Assembly (NCBI GenBank): GCA_021324575.1
Contig: JAJPIW010000062.1
Location: 1 to 48,481, forward strand
Source: Intrasporangiaceae bacterium
GTDB lineage: Bacteria > Actinomycetota > Actinomycetes > Actinomycetales > Dermatophilaceae
DNA: 48,481 nt
Direction of reading: 5' to 3'
This document shows positions 17,706-26,922 of this stretch, piece by piece. The position numbers and the translations under genes were made by a program. The notes below the pieces were generated by a model. That model was not told where the DNA came from and searched no databases. It saw only the letters and a program-made list of their open reading frames with translations. How positions within the stretch are numbered: the first letter of the stretch is position 1; every line of letters starts with the position of its first letter.

Positions 17706-17752
17706 TCCCGTCCCGCGGGCCGGTCGGTCCGGGGCCGGTGCTCGACCGCTCC

Positions 17753-17758
17753 AGCCTA
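17753..17758 (-). promoter_or_regulatory. Candidate -10 for hmgA
   Basis: TAGGCT on the minus strand matches TANNNT and would give a leader of about 80 nt containing the tandem repeat at 17674-17705. Confidence 0.35.
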
Positions 17759-17786
17759 GTCTCGGCAGCCCACGGGGTCCGGCCCC

Positions 17787-17792
17787 TAGGGT
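17787..17792 (+). promoter_or_regulatory. -10 element TAGGGT, leaderless promoter of the unknown gene and fahA
   Basis: TAGGGT ends 7 nt before the ATG at 17800, so transcription would start at or one base from the start codon. No ribosome-binding site lies between. Confidence 0.5.
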
Positions 17793-17799
17793 GGACCGC

Positions 17800-18660
17800 A
17801 TGACTGCCGCCGGACCGGAGCTGTTTCGCGGGCTGGTCGACGACGCGGCCGTCTTCCCGCCCGGGAACCTGCCGCTCGCGGTGGCGGTCGCGGCCCACCT
17901 GCGTCATCGGTCTGCCCCGTATGCCGCTCTGGTCGGACCGTTGCTCGTCCCCGTCAGCGCCTTGTCGGAGGCCAGCGCGCTGGCCCGGGAGGCTGCGTCG
18001 ACGCACCCGCTGCGGGTCGGTGCCGTCGCCCGTCCGGGCACCGACCTGGCTGCCGTCGTCAGCGGCCTGGGGAACGCCGACACCGCGGTGCTGGAGGTCG
18101 TCGCGGCGGAGGTCCCGGCCGACCTGGACCGTGAGGACCTGCTGGCGGCGGGGGTGCCACTGACCGTGGAGGTGCGCCGCGGCGAGGACCAGGCCGACGA
18201 CCTCGACCGGATCGCCGCCGACCGCGTGGCCGGGCACCCGGTCCAGGCGAAGTTCCGGACCGGACCCACCCCCACCTGGGCCTGGCCGGACGAGGCGGAG
18301 CTCGCGGGCTTCGTCACCGCGGCCGTCGGTCGCGGGCTGCCGTTCAAGCTCACCGGGGGCCTGCACCACGCCGTTCGCGCTACCCATCCGGCCGCCGCAG
18401 CTGGCGCTCCCGAGGAGCAACACGGTCTGCTCAACGTGCTGCTCGCCGTGCACGACGCCCTGGCCGGCAGGAGCGCGGTCGCCGTGGGTTCGGTTCTCGC
18501 CGAACGCGACTCGTCCGGTCTTGTCGGCCGCATCCGGGCGCTCACCGATGACGACGTCGCCGCGATCCGTGCCGCGTTCACGGCATACGGCTGCTGTGGC
18601 GTCACCGACCCGATCACCGAACTGGCCGCTCTCGGCCTCCTGGAGGACCTCCCGACATGA
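17800..18660 (+). CDS. Conserved-looking protein of unknown function in the homogentisate locus
   Basis: 286 residues, cytosolic, no signal peptide or TM segments. I do not recognise a named family. Visible features are an N-terminal FRGLVDDAAVFPPGNLPL motif, alternating hydrophobic strands and helices through the middle, KFRTGPTPTWAWPDEAELAGF, a PFKLTGGLHHAVR motif and the C-terminal YGCCGVTDPI. The order suggests an alpha/beta barrel-like enzyme. Its ATGA overlap with fahA and divergence from hmgA place it in homogentisate breakdown. The window has no recognisable maleylacetoacetate isomerase, so that step is one possible role; this is inference only. Translation probably starts on a leaderless message. 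Confidence 0.8.
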   Translation: MTAAGPELFRGLVDDAAVFPPGNLPLAVAVAAHLRHRSAPYAALVGPLLVPVSALSEASALAREAASTHPLRVGAVARPGTDLAAVVSGLGNADTAVLEVVAAEVPADLDREDLLAAGVPLTVEVRRGEDQADDLDRIAADRVAGHPVQAKFRTGPTPTWAWPDEAELAGFVTAAVGRGLPFKLTGGLHHAVRATHPAAAAGAPEEQHGLLNVLLAVHDALAGRSAVAVGSVLAERDSSGLVGRIRALTDDDVAAIRAAFTAYGCCGVTDPITELAALGLLEDLPT

Positions 18661-19892
18661 CGAAACCCACGTGGCTGAACCTCCCCGCCGACCACCTCTT
18701 CGGGATCGACAACCTGCCCTACGGCGTGTTCTCGTTCCGCCGCGGGCCGGCACGGGTCGGCGTGCGGATCGGCGACCACGTCCTGGACGTCGGGGCGGTC
18801 GCCGCCCTCGGTGGCGACCCCGGCGAGGGTCCGAACCTGGCTGCCACATGGTCGAACCCGAGCCTCAACGCGTTCCTGTCGCTGGGTCGCCAGACCTGGA
18901 CCCTGGCCCGCGAGTGGGTCGTCGAGATCCTCACCGAGGACGTGCACCGCGCCGGCGTGGAGCGGCACCTCTACCCGCTCGACGACGTGACCCTGCACCT
19001 CCCGATCGAGGTCGCCGACTACGTCGACTTCTATGCCAGCCAGCACCACGCGACGAACGTCGGGCGGATCTTCCGGCCCGACGGCGACGCGCTGACACCC
19101 AACTGGAAGCACCTGCCCATCGGCTACCACGGGCGCTCGGGAACCATTGTCGTGAGCGGCACCGACGTCGTCCGGCCGTCGGGTCAACGCAGGCCTCCGT
19201 CCGAACCCACTCCGGTGTTCGGTCCGAGCATCCGGCTGGACATCGAGGCCGAGCTCGGCTTCGTCGTCGGTGGAGCGTCGGCGATCGGAGAGCCGGTCGC
19301 CGTCGACGACGCCGACGACCACCTCTTCGGCGTGGTCGTCCTCAACGACTGGAGCGCCCGCGACATCCAGGCCTGGGAGTACGTGCCGCTCGGCCCGTTC
19401 CTCGGGAAGTCTTTCGCCACAACGATCTCCGCGTGGGTCACCCCGCTGGAGGCCCTGGCCTCCGCGCGGGTGGCGCTGCCCGGGCAGGACCCCGAACCGC
19501 TGCCCTACCTGCGTGGGTCGGGCACGGCGGCATACGGGCTCGACATCCACTACGAGGTGGCGGTCAACGGCACCGTCGTGACCCGGCCCGAGTACCGCGA
19601 CATGTACTGGTCCCCCACCCAGATGCTCGCCCACGAGACGGTCAACGGTGCATCGGTGCGTCCGGGTGACCTCTTCGGCTCGGGCACCATCTCCGGGGCC
19701 GACCCGGGCACCCGCGGGTCGTTCCTCGAGCTGGCGTGGAACGGCACCGAGCCGTTCGCCCTCTCCGACGGCTCGACGCGCAGCTTCCTCGAGGACGGCG
19801 ACACGGTCACCATGCGGGCCTGGGCACCCGGCCCCAGCGGTGGACGGGTCGGGCTCGGCGAGTGCGTCGGGACGATCCGCCCCGCGCGCTGA
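18657..19892 (+). CDS. fahA: Fumarylacetoacetase
   Basis: 411 residues. Hydrolyses fumarylacetoacetate to fumarate and acetoacetate, the last step of tyrosine breakdown. Family motifs: FGIDNLPYGVFS, VDFYASQHHATNVG, GYHGRSGTIVVSG, EAELGFVVG and NDWSARDIQAWEYVPLGPFLGKSF, which contain the metal-binding Asp/Glu residues and catalytic His. The ATG overlaps the previous stop by 4 bp. Its stop codon forms part of a small hairpin shared with the convergent RDD gene. Confidence 0.96.
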   Translation: MTKPTWLNLPADHLFGIDNLPYGVFSFRRGPARVGVRIGDHVLDVGAVAALGGDPGEGPNLAATWSNPSLNAFLSLGRQTWTLAREWVVEILTEDVHRAGVERHLYPLDDVTLHLPIEVADYVDFYASQHHATNVGRIFRPDGDALTPNWKHLPIGYHGRSGTIVVSGTDVVRPSGQRRPPSEPTPVFGPSIRLDIEAELGFVVGGASAIGEPVAVDDADDHLFGVVVLNDWSARDIQAWEYVPLGPFLGKSFATTISAWVTPLEALASARVALPGQDPEPLPYLRGSGTAAYGLDIHYEVAVNGTVVTRPEYRDMYWSPTQMLAHETVNGASVRPGDLFGSGTISGADPGTRGSFLELAWNGTEPFALSDGSTRSFLEDGDTVTMRAWAPGPSGGRVGLGECVGTIRPAR

Positions 19893-19908
19893 TCCGCCGG
19901 GTCAGCGC
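19886..19908. terminator. Short hairpin containing both stop codons of fahA and the RDD gene
   Basis: GCGCTGA (19886-19892) and TCAGCGC (19902-19908) are perfect inverted repeats with a 9-nt loop. Each arm holds one gene's stop codon, so the convergent genes may share a compact terminator. The stem is only 7 bp. Confidence 0.4.
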
Positions 19909-20792
19909 CTCGGCGGCTGCGGCCCGCGCACGACCTGGGTACCGGCGAGCAGGTCGTGCAGGGCCTGCCGGCGTCGCTGGGTCAGCGGCAGCGCGTGGTC
20001 GGCCACCCAGAGGCACAGGGCCAGGGTGCTGACGAGCGGCAGGAAGCTGGTGATCGCCGCGAGGAACGGGATCGCCGCCCGCCGGACGGCGGTGTTGAGG
20101 TCGAGCGGACCGGGGTGGTCGGCCGAGCGCACGCTGATCCCGGCGGCCGCCTTGCCCGGCGTGGCACCCCGTCGCACGTTGAAGGCGACGCTGTAGACCA
20201 GCCCGATGAGGGCGGTGATGAGCACGTATGCCGTGAGCCAGCCCAGGTTCACCTGCGCCATGTCGATCGACGTCGGTGCGGGCTTGCCGGCCCGGGCGGC
20301 GTCGAATGCCTCGTCGAACTGCGGCCGGAAGGCCAGGTAGAAGGGGAAACCGCCGAGGATGAGGTTGAGGACGACCTTGATCAGGCCGTCGACGAAGAAG
20401 GCGCCGACCCGCTGGCCGTAGGACGCGAGCGGAACTCCGTCGCGGGTCGTCGGTCCGACCGGGCGCTGGCCGAGGTGGCCCGACCCCTGTCCGGGCCAGC
20501 CCTGACCCGGCCAGCCCTGGTGCGACGGGTCATGCCCCTGGCTGCCCTGACCCGGCCACTGCTGGCCGGAGCCGGCCTGTCCGGGCCAGCGACCCGTCCC
20601 GGATGTCTCGGGTGGGCCTACGGGCGGCGGCGAGGCCGGGGTCGGGGTCGGCTGGGTCGCCGCCTGGGTCGGGGTGGCGGCCAGGCCGGCGCGAGGCGTC
20701 GTGTGCTGGGTCCAGACGATGCCGTCGAAGTAGCGCAGCTGCTCCGGCGTCTCCGGGTCGTCGTACCACCCGGGGTTCGTCGGGTTTGTCAT
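19902..20792 (-). CDS. RDD-family membrane protein with N-terminal DUF2510 domain
   Basis: 296 residues. Residues ~6-28 (PGWYDDPETPEQLRYFDGIVWT) are a DUF2510 domain. A disordered Pro/Gln/Gly linker with WPGQ repeats follows to about residue 115. The C-terminal RDD domain has three TM segments beginning YGQRVGAFFVDGLIKVVL, with RRGATPGKAAAGI between helices 2 and 3. Such proteins sit in the cell membrane; their function is poorly defined. It is convergent with fahA and appears monocistronic. Confidence 0.85.
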   Translation of the reverse strand: MTNPTNPGWYDDPETPEQLRYFDGIVWTQHTTPRAGLAATPTQAATQPTPTPASPPPVGPPETSGTGRWPGQAGSGQQWPGQGSQGHDPSHQGWPGQGWPGQGSGHLGQRPVGPTTRDGVPLASYGQRVGAFFVDGLIKVVLNLILGGFPFYLAFRPQFDEAFDAARAGKPAPTSIDMAQVNLGWLTAYVLITALIGLVYSVAFNVRRGATPGKAAAGISVRSADHPGPLDLNTAVRRAAIPFLAAITSFLPLVSTLALCLWVADHALPLTQRRRQALHDLLAGTQVVRGPQPPRR

Positions 20793-20921
20793 GCCCCGAC
20801 TCTCTCACGCGCCGCCGAGCCGCCGGACCACGCCACCAACCACCACCACCGCCGCCCACCACTACTCCGTCAGCAACCCGCGCAATCGTCAACTGGCCGA
20901 CACCCCAACCCGCCGCCTCGG

Positions 20922-21959
20922 TCAGGCGACCCGGGTCCGGTGCGGCACCGCGCCGAGCGCGAGCGGCGCCGGGCGGTCGTCACCGTGCAGGGTCGGCTCC
21001 ACGGGCAGGCCCGCGGCGAACCGCGCCACCGCGGCCGACACAGCCGGGTCCCGCAGGATGCGGCGGTGCCCCAGGCCGACGGTGGTGTGCAGCTGTGCCC
21101 CGGGCCAGCTGCGAACCAAGGCAGCGGACCCGGCGTGCCCCGTCTCCTTGTCCTCCAGATCGTGGATGACGAGCAGGCGCGGCCGCTGCGGCGCGTCGAC
21201 ATCGGCGCTGGTCTCCAGGCCGGCTCCCAGGCGCGCGACGTCCAGCTCGGCGACCGAATAGCCCGTGCGACGCTCGGAGCGGGCGACGAGCCGCCGCTCG
21301 ACGCGACGTCCGAAGCCGAGGATCGCCTGGAACCGGACGAGGAAGTCCGGCACGCCCTCGACGGGCGCGATGAGCACGAGCCGCTCCGTGTGCAGCCACC
21401 CGTCGCGCAGTGCCAGCAGCGCCGCGAGCGCCCCGAGGGAGTGGGCGACGACCGCGCGCGCCGGCCCGAACCGGGCGGCCACCGCGTCCAGACACCGCCC
21501 GAGCTCGACGGCATCGCTCGACCTCGGTCCATGGACCCCGGCGTCCGACCGACCGTGGCTCAGGCCGTCGAAGGCCACGACCCGTAGTCCTTGGCCAAGG
21601 AGCGCAGGCACGAGCGGGGCGAGCTGCTCCGCCGACCCGCCCCAGCCGTGGACGAGGTAGACGACCGGCCCGTCGCCCCACACCCAGCCGCGGATCCGAC
21701 GTCCGCCGAGCGATGCGTCGAACGGCTGCCCCTCGGGCGCCATCATCTGCCCGTCTCGGGGCGCGCCCGTAGCGGCTCCGGTGCCGACACCGGGCAGGAT
21801 CGCCGCCGGCCGCTCGGGCAGTGCGAACCAGACCCGTTCGGCCCAGCGCGCGGTCCGGCCGGGAGCGACAGTCCCCGCGACCACAACCGCCACCCGCCGA
21901 GTCCGACTCGCGAGACTGGCACGACCGTTCGTGCTTTTCTGTGGTGCCTTCCCTGCCAT
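20922..21959 (-). CDS. Alpha/beta hydrolase
   Basis: 345 residues. Oxyanion region VYLVHGWGGSAEQL, nucleophile elbow AHSLG, a late Asp in VIHDLEDKETGHAG and a terminal His in VGLGHRRI complete the catalytic triad. A basic, slightly hydrophobic N-terminus (RRVAVVVAGTVAPG) precedes the domain. ATG at 21959 has GAGGAGAACC in front. It follows the TetR gene by 47 bp, so the pair forms an operon. A perfect operator-like palindrome lies inside its first codons, matching one before the TetR gene. Substrate unknown; an esterase/lipase-type role is likely. Confidence 0.85.
   Translation of the reverse strand: MAGKAPQKSTNGRASLASRTRRVAVVVAGTVAPGRTARWAERVWFALPERPAAILPGVGTGAATGAPRDGQMMAPEGQPFDASLGGRRIRGWVWGDGPVVYLVHGWGGSAEQLAPLVPALLGQGLRVVAFDGLSHGRSDAGVHGPRSSDAVELGRCLDAVAARFGPARAVVAHSLGALAALLALRDGWLHTERLVLIAPVEGVPDFLVRFQAILGFGRRVERRLVARSERRTGYSVAELDVARLGAGLETSADVDAPQRPRLLVIHDLEDKETGHAGSAALVRSWPGAQLHTTVGLGHRRILRDPAVSAAVARFAAGLPVEPTLHGDDRPAPLALGAVPHRTRVA
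21919..21934 (-). promoter_or_regulatory. TetR-type operator, internal copy
   Basis: GCACGACCGTTCGTGC is a perfect palindrome (GCACGA-N4-TCGTGC) inside codons ~9-14 of the hydrolase gene. It matches 13 of 16 bases of the site at 22643-22658 upstream of the TetR gene. Confidence 0.5.
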
Positions 21960-22006
21960 GAGGTTCTCCTCGGTGCGGTGGGCCAGGTCCGGCCCGATGG
22001 GTGAGG

Positions 22007-22636
22007 TCAGCCGGCGACGCGTGGGGCGACGCGGCAGGAGTCGACCAGCCGCTCGAAGGCGCGCATCGCACGCTCGTCGGCTCGGGGGTCGTTCATGAGG
22101 CGCCGCGCGTGGTGTTGGGCCAGCAGCATCCCCTCGAACTCGTAGGCCAGCTGTTCCGGGTCGACGTCGGGCCGGAAGTGACCCTCGGTCACGGCCGACC
22201 TCACCACGACGGTGACCGTCTCGTTCTTGTCCCTCTCGGCACGCACGAGCTCGTCGCGAACCGGGCCGGGCTGGTCGTCGAACTCGCTTGCGGCATTGAC
22301 GAAAAGACAGCCACCGGCATACGCACCGGACTGCCAGGCCAGCCATCCCTCGAAGAGCGCCCGCAGCCGCGGCTCCCCCCGCGGCGCCTTGATCGCCACC
22401 CGGACCACCCGGTCGGTGAAGGACTCGCGCGCATGCTGGAGCACGTCGACCTGGAGGGCTTCCTTGGACGCGAAGTGGGCGTAGAGGCCGCTCTTGGAGA
22501 GCTTGGTCGCCGCGGCCAGCGTGCCGATGGTCAGCCCCCCGAGCCCGACGAGGGAGGCGAGCTCGGCCGCCTCCTCCAGGATCGCCTCACGGGTCTGCTC
22601 GCCCTTGGTCATCCGCACGGCCGCCGTCATGCCCAC
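22007..22636 (-). CDS. TetR-family transcriptional regulator
   Basis: 209 residues. The N-terminal helix-turn-helix reads TREAILEEAAELASLVGLGGLTIG then KLSKSGLYAHFASKEAL, a standard TetR pattern; the C-terminal half resembles the TetR_C domains that bind hydrophobic ligands (YEFEGMLLAQHHARRLM). The start is taken as the first ATG; two further in-frame ATGs lie within the next 8 codons. A palindromic operator 6 bp upstream suggests autoregulation, and a second copy lies in the downstream hydrolase gene, the probable target. Confidence 0.88.
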   Translation of the reverse strand: MGMTAAVRMTKGEQTREAILEEAAELASLVGLGGLTIGTLAAATKLSKSGLYAHFASKEALQVDVLQHARESFTDRVVRVAIKAPRGEPRLRALFEGWLAWQSGAYAGGCLFVNAASEFDDQPGPVRDELVRAERDKNETVTVVVRSAVTEGHFRPDVDPEQLAYEFEGMLLAQHHARRLMNDPRADERAMRAFERLVDSCRVAPRVAG

Positions 22637-22642
22637 ATAAAA

Positions 22643-22658
22643 GCACGATCGTTCGTAT
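22643..22658 (-). promoter_or_regulatory. TetR-type operator upstream of the regulator
   Basis: GCACGATCGTTCGTAT, the partner of the perfect palindrome at 21919-21934; the core ACGATCGT is itself palindromic. It also overlaps one copy of the window-wide 8-mer GTATGCCG. Confidence 0.5.
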
Positions 22659-22690
22659 GCCGCAAGGCCAGTCCCGCCGTCTCTTCGCTA

Positions 22691-22734
22691 GCGTCTGCGG
22701 ATCTGAGGGTCAGCGCCCCCAGATCCGCAGACGC
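22691..22734. terminator. Hairpin after hpd
   Basis: Perfect 15-bp stem GCGTCTGCGGATCTG / CAGATCCGCAGACGC with a 14-nt loop, 27 bp downstream of the hpd stop and before the TetR promoter. It separates the two minus-strand units. Confidence 0.75.
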
Positions 22735-22760
22735 AAAGCGACGAAAGGGGCGCTCTCCGC

Positions 22761-24629
<1,869 letters not shown>

Positions 24630-24653
24630 TGCAGGTCCGGGCGGCGGCGGGCG

Positions 24654-26555
24654 TCACGGGGTAGCGAAGGTGACCGGCGCGCTTCCGACGACGAGCCGCC
24701 AGTCGACCGACGCGAACGTCGGCGGGTCGACCACCTGGTGCGCGGTGACCCAGTCGATGAGGAGCTGCCGGATCTCGGTCTGCCGGTTGTAGGCGACCGG
24801 CGCCGTCGTCACGCCGGGGAAGCCGCCGCCGCCGGACTGCCGGTAGTTGTTGATCGCGACGACGAACGGGTCGGACGCGGCCACCGGCACCCCGGCATAC
24901 GCGAGGTTCTTGATCCGCGACCCGACCGGCTGGGAGATGTCGATGTCGTAGGTGAGCGGCGCGTCGAGCCCGCCCATGATGTCGTAGTTGTAGTCGGGGG
25001 TCCCGGTCGGTGCGGAGGGGGTCACCGCGTTGGTCACCGCGTCGGGGCTCGGCTGGCTCGGGCTGCTCACCCGCTGGAAGTACTCGGCCGACTTCTCCAG
25101 GTAGGCCTGGACCTGCGCGCCGGTGAAGGCGATCCCGAGCAGGGTGTTGTCATAGATGTAGAGACCGGCGACGTCGCGGACGGTCACGTCGCCCGCCGGG
25201 ATCGCGGCCGCCTTGTTGAACGGCGCGGCGATCGAGAGGACCGGCGTGCCCTCGTATGCCGTGCCGGCCAGTGCGCTCTTGACCTCGCCGGCCTGGACCA
25301 GGTTGATGAAGTCCATCGCGGCGGTGTCCTCGTAGCGCGAGGTCGCGGCGCTCATCGCCTCGGTGCACGACCCGACGACCCCGTTGACGTAGGCCAGCGT
25401 CTTGTTGTGGGCGGAGCGCACGAGCGCGGCGATGTGCGGGTCCTCCGGCACGGTGTTGGCGTTGAGGAGCGTGGCGGCCGAGGAGGTGACCTGCCACCGG
25501 CCCCGGACCTGGGTGAGGTTCAGGTCCATGACGGTGACCCGCATGCCCCAGTAGTAGGGCTCGGACAGGAGGACCGGCCGCCCGGTCTTCTCGTTCGTGA
25601 CGACCAGCTGCGGCACCTCGAGGTGCGCGTGGCCGACGAGGATGGCGTCGATACCCGGAACCTGTTGCGCCAGAAGGGTGCTCGCGTTCTCGGGGTACGG
25701 GAGGGCGTCGCCGTAGGACGAGGAGGTGTTGGCGCCGGAGTGGCAGGCGACGACCACGACGTCGGCGCCGGCTGCCTTGAGCCGGGGAACCATGACCTTG
25801 GCCTGCTCGACGATCCCGGCGAACTTCACCTTGCCCTCGACGTTGGCCTTGTCCCAGATCGCGACGCCGGGCGTGACGAGGCCGACGATGCCGACAGTCA
25901 CCGGCTTCTCGCCGCGGACCTTGACCGTCTTGAGGACGTAGGGCGGGAAGACCGGCCGTCCGGTCGTCCAGTCCACCGCGTTGGCGCCGAGCAGCGGGTG
26001 GTGCAGCTGGCGCTGGAAGGCCCGCAGGATGTCCATGCCGTAGTTGAACTCGTGGTTGCCGAGGGCGGCGGCGTCGTAGCCGATCGCGTTCATCGCCACG
26101 GCCATCGGGTGCCGCGGACCGCCGGTGATCGGGTCGATCTTGGCGTAGTAGTAGGCGAGGGGTGTGCCCTGGATCGTGTCGCCAGCATCGAGGGTGACGC
26201 AGGTCTGGGCGCCGCGCTCCTCGCGCACCGCCTTGATCAGGGTGGCGGCCTTGGCGACGCCGATGTCGTTGTGCTTGGCGTCGTCGTACTCGGCATTCTT
26301 GAAGTAGTCCCAGTTGTAGACGTTGCCGTGCAGGTCGGTCGTGCCGAGCACGGTGAGCCGGAAGGTCTTCCCGGGACCGTGATCCGGGCCGTGACCGCTG
26401 TCGTGCCCGAGGGCTGAGGCGGAAGCGGCGGGCGCAGCGGCGAACAGCCCGGCGCCACCGACCGCCGCCATGGTGAGCAGCTGGCGCCGGGAGGCCGCGC
26501 GCGAGGGGGTGTCGTCGGGGGCGGGGGTCGAGTGGGGGCTCAGGTCATGGCTCAT
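24654..26555 (-). CDS. Secreted 5'-nucleotidase / 2',3'-cyclic-nucleotide phosphodiesterase
   Basis: 633 residues. The N-terminus has a Tat signal: SRRQLLTMAAVGGAGLF followed by Ala-rich AAAPAASASA. The metallophosphatase domain shows TTDLHGN, DAGDTIQG, LGNHEFNYG, VACHSG and VGHAHLE for a two-metal centre; the C-terminal substrate domain ends in NNYRQSGGGGFPG. The DLHGNVYNWDY context and layout favour the CpdB-like bifunctional enzyme over plain UshA. It would release nucleosides and phosphate outside the cell. A TAGGGT -10 lies 8 nt before the ATG, so the mRNA may be leaderless. Confidence 0.92.
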   Translation of the reverse strand: MSHDLSPHSTPAPDDTPSRAASRRQLLTMAAVGGAGLFAAAPAASASALGHDSGHGPDHGPGKTFRLTVLGTTDLHGNVYNWDYFKNAEYDDAKHNDIGVAKAATLIKAVREERGAQTCVTLDAGDTIQGTPLAYYYAKIDPITGGPRHPMAVAMNAIGYDAAALGNHEFNYGMDILRAFQRQLHHPLLGANAVDWTTGRPVFPPYVLKTVKVRGEKPVTVGIVGLVTPGVAIWDKANVEGKVKFAGIVEQAKVMVPRLKAAGADVVVVACHSGANTSSSYGDALPYPENASTLLAQQVPGIDAILVGHAHLEVPQLVVTNEKTGRPVLLSEPYYWGMRVTVMDLNLTQVRGRWQVTSSAATLLNANTVPEDPHIAALVRSAHNKTLAYVNGVVGSCTEAMSAATSRYEDTAAMDFINLVQAGEVKSALAGTAYEGTPVLSIAAPFNKAAAIPAGDVTVRDVAGLYIYDNTLLGIAFTGAQVQAYLEKSAEYFQRVSSPSQPSPDAVTNAVTPSAPTGTPDYNYDIMGGLDAPLTYDIDISQPVGSRIKNLAYAGVPVAASDPFVVAINNYRQSGGGGFPGVTTAPVAYNRQTEIRQLLIDWVTAHQVVDPPTFASVDWRLVVGSAPVTFATP

Positions 26556-26563
26556 GTCGATCG

Positions 26564-26569
26564 ACCCTA
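26564..26569 (-). promoter_or_regulatory. -10 element TAGGGT of the nucleotidase gene
   Basis: TAGGGT on the minus strand, 8 nt before the ATG at 26555. It belongs to a series of the same hexamer at similar distance from start codons in this window. Confidence 0.45.
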
Positions 26570-26656
26570 GCCACGGCGGAGGGCCGGTGGGCGTCTGGCA
26601 GATGACCATTCCGTGGCCGCGCCTACCCGTGGCCGGACCGTGCCGCCGCATCCGGC

Positions 26657-26866
26657 TCAGGACTCGAGGCGGAAGCCCAGCTTGACGGTCACCTGCCAGT
26701 GGGCGACGGCGCCGTCGGTGATCTGACCACGGATGTCGGTCACCTCGAACCAGTCCAGGTTGCGCACCGTCGTGGCGGCCTGCGCCACGGCGTTGTCGAC
26801 CGCCTGGGTCACTCCGTCGGGAGAGGTGCCGACGACCTCGGAGACGCGGTACACGTGGTTGGCCAT
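26657..26866 (-). CDS. Dodecin (flavin-binding storage protein)
   Basis: 69 residues forming the small dodecin fold: NHVYRVSEVVGTSPDGVTQAVDNAV, the flavin-stacking Trp in NLDWFEVTDIRG, and AHWQVTVKLGFRLE at the end. Dodecins assemble as dodecamers that bind riboflavin/FMN. The ATG at 26866 is set by homology; the open frame continues far upstream by chance within the helicase gene. It lies downstream of the helicase with a 53-bp gap containing its own -10 candidate. Confidence 0.93.
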   Translation of the reverse strand: MANHVYRVSEVVGTSPDGVTQAVDNAVAQAATTVRNLDWFEVTDIRGQITDGAVAHWQVTVKLGFRLES

Positions 26867-26916
26867 GGCGAAGACCTCGCTGTCTGACGCCGGCCCCGGA
26901 CGAGCCGGACCTGCCA

Positions 26917-26922
26917 ACTCTA
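26917..26922 (-). promoter_or_regulatory. Candidate -10 for dodecin
   Basis: TAGAGT on the minus strand overlaps the helicase stop codon and would give a leader of about 40 nt. Confidence 0.35.

Noticed and set aside
20793-20921. Possible small gene between the RDD and hydrolase genes
   Set aside because: Only His/Pro-rich or Gly/Trp-rich low-complexity frames without a credible start or ribosome site.
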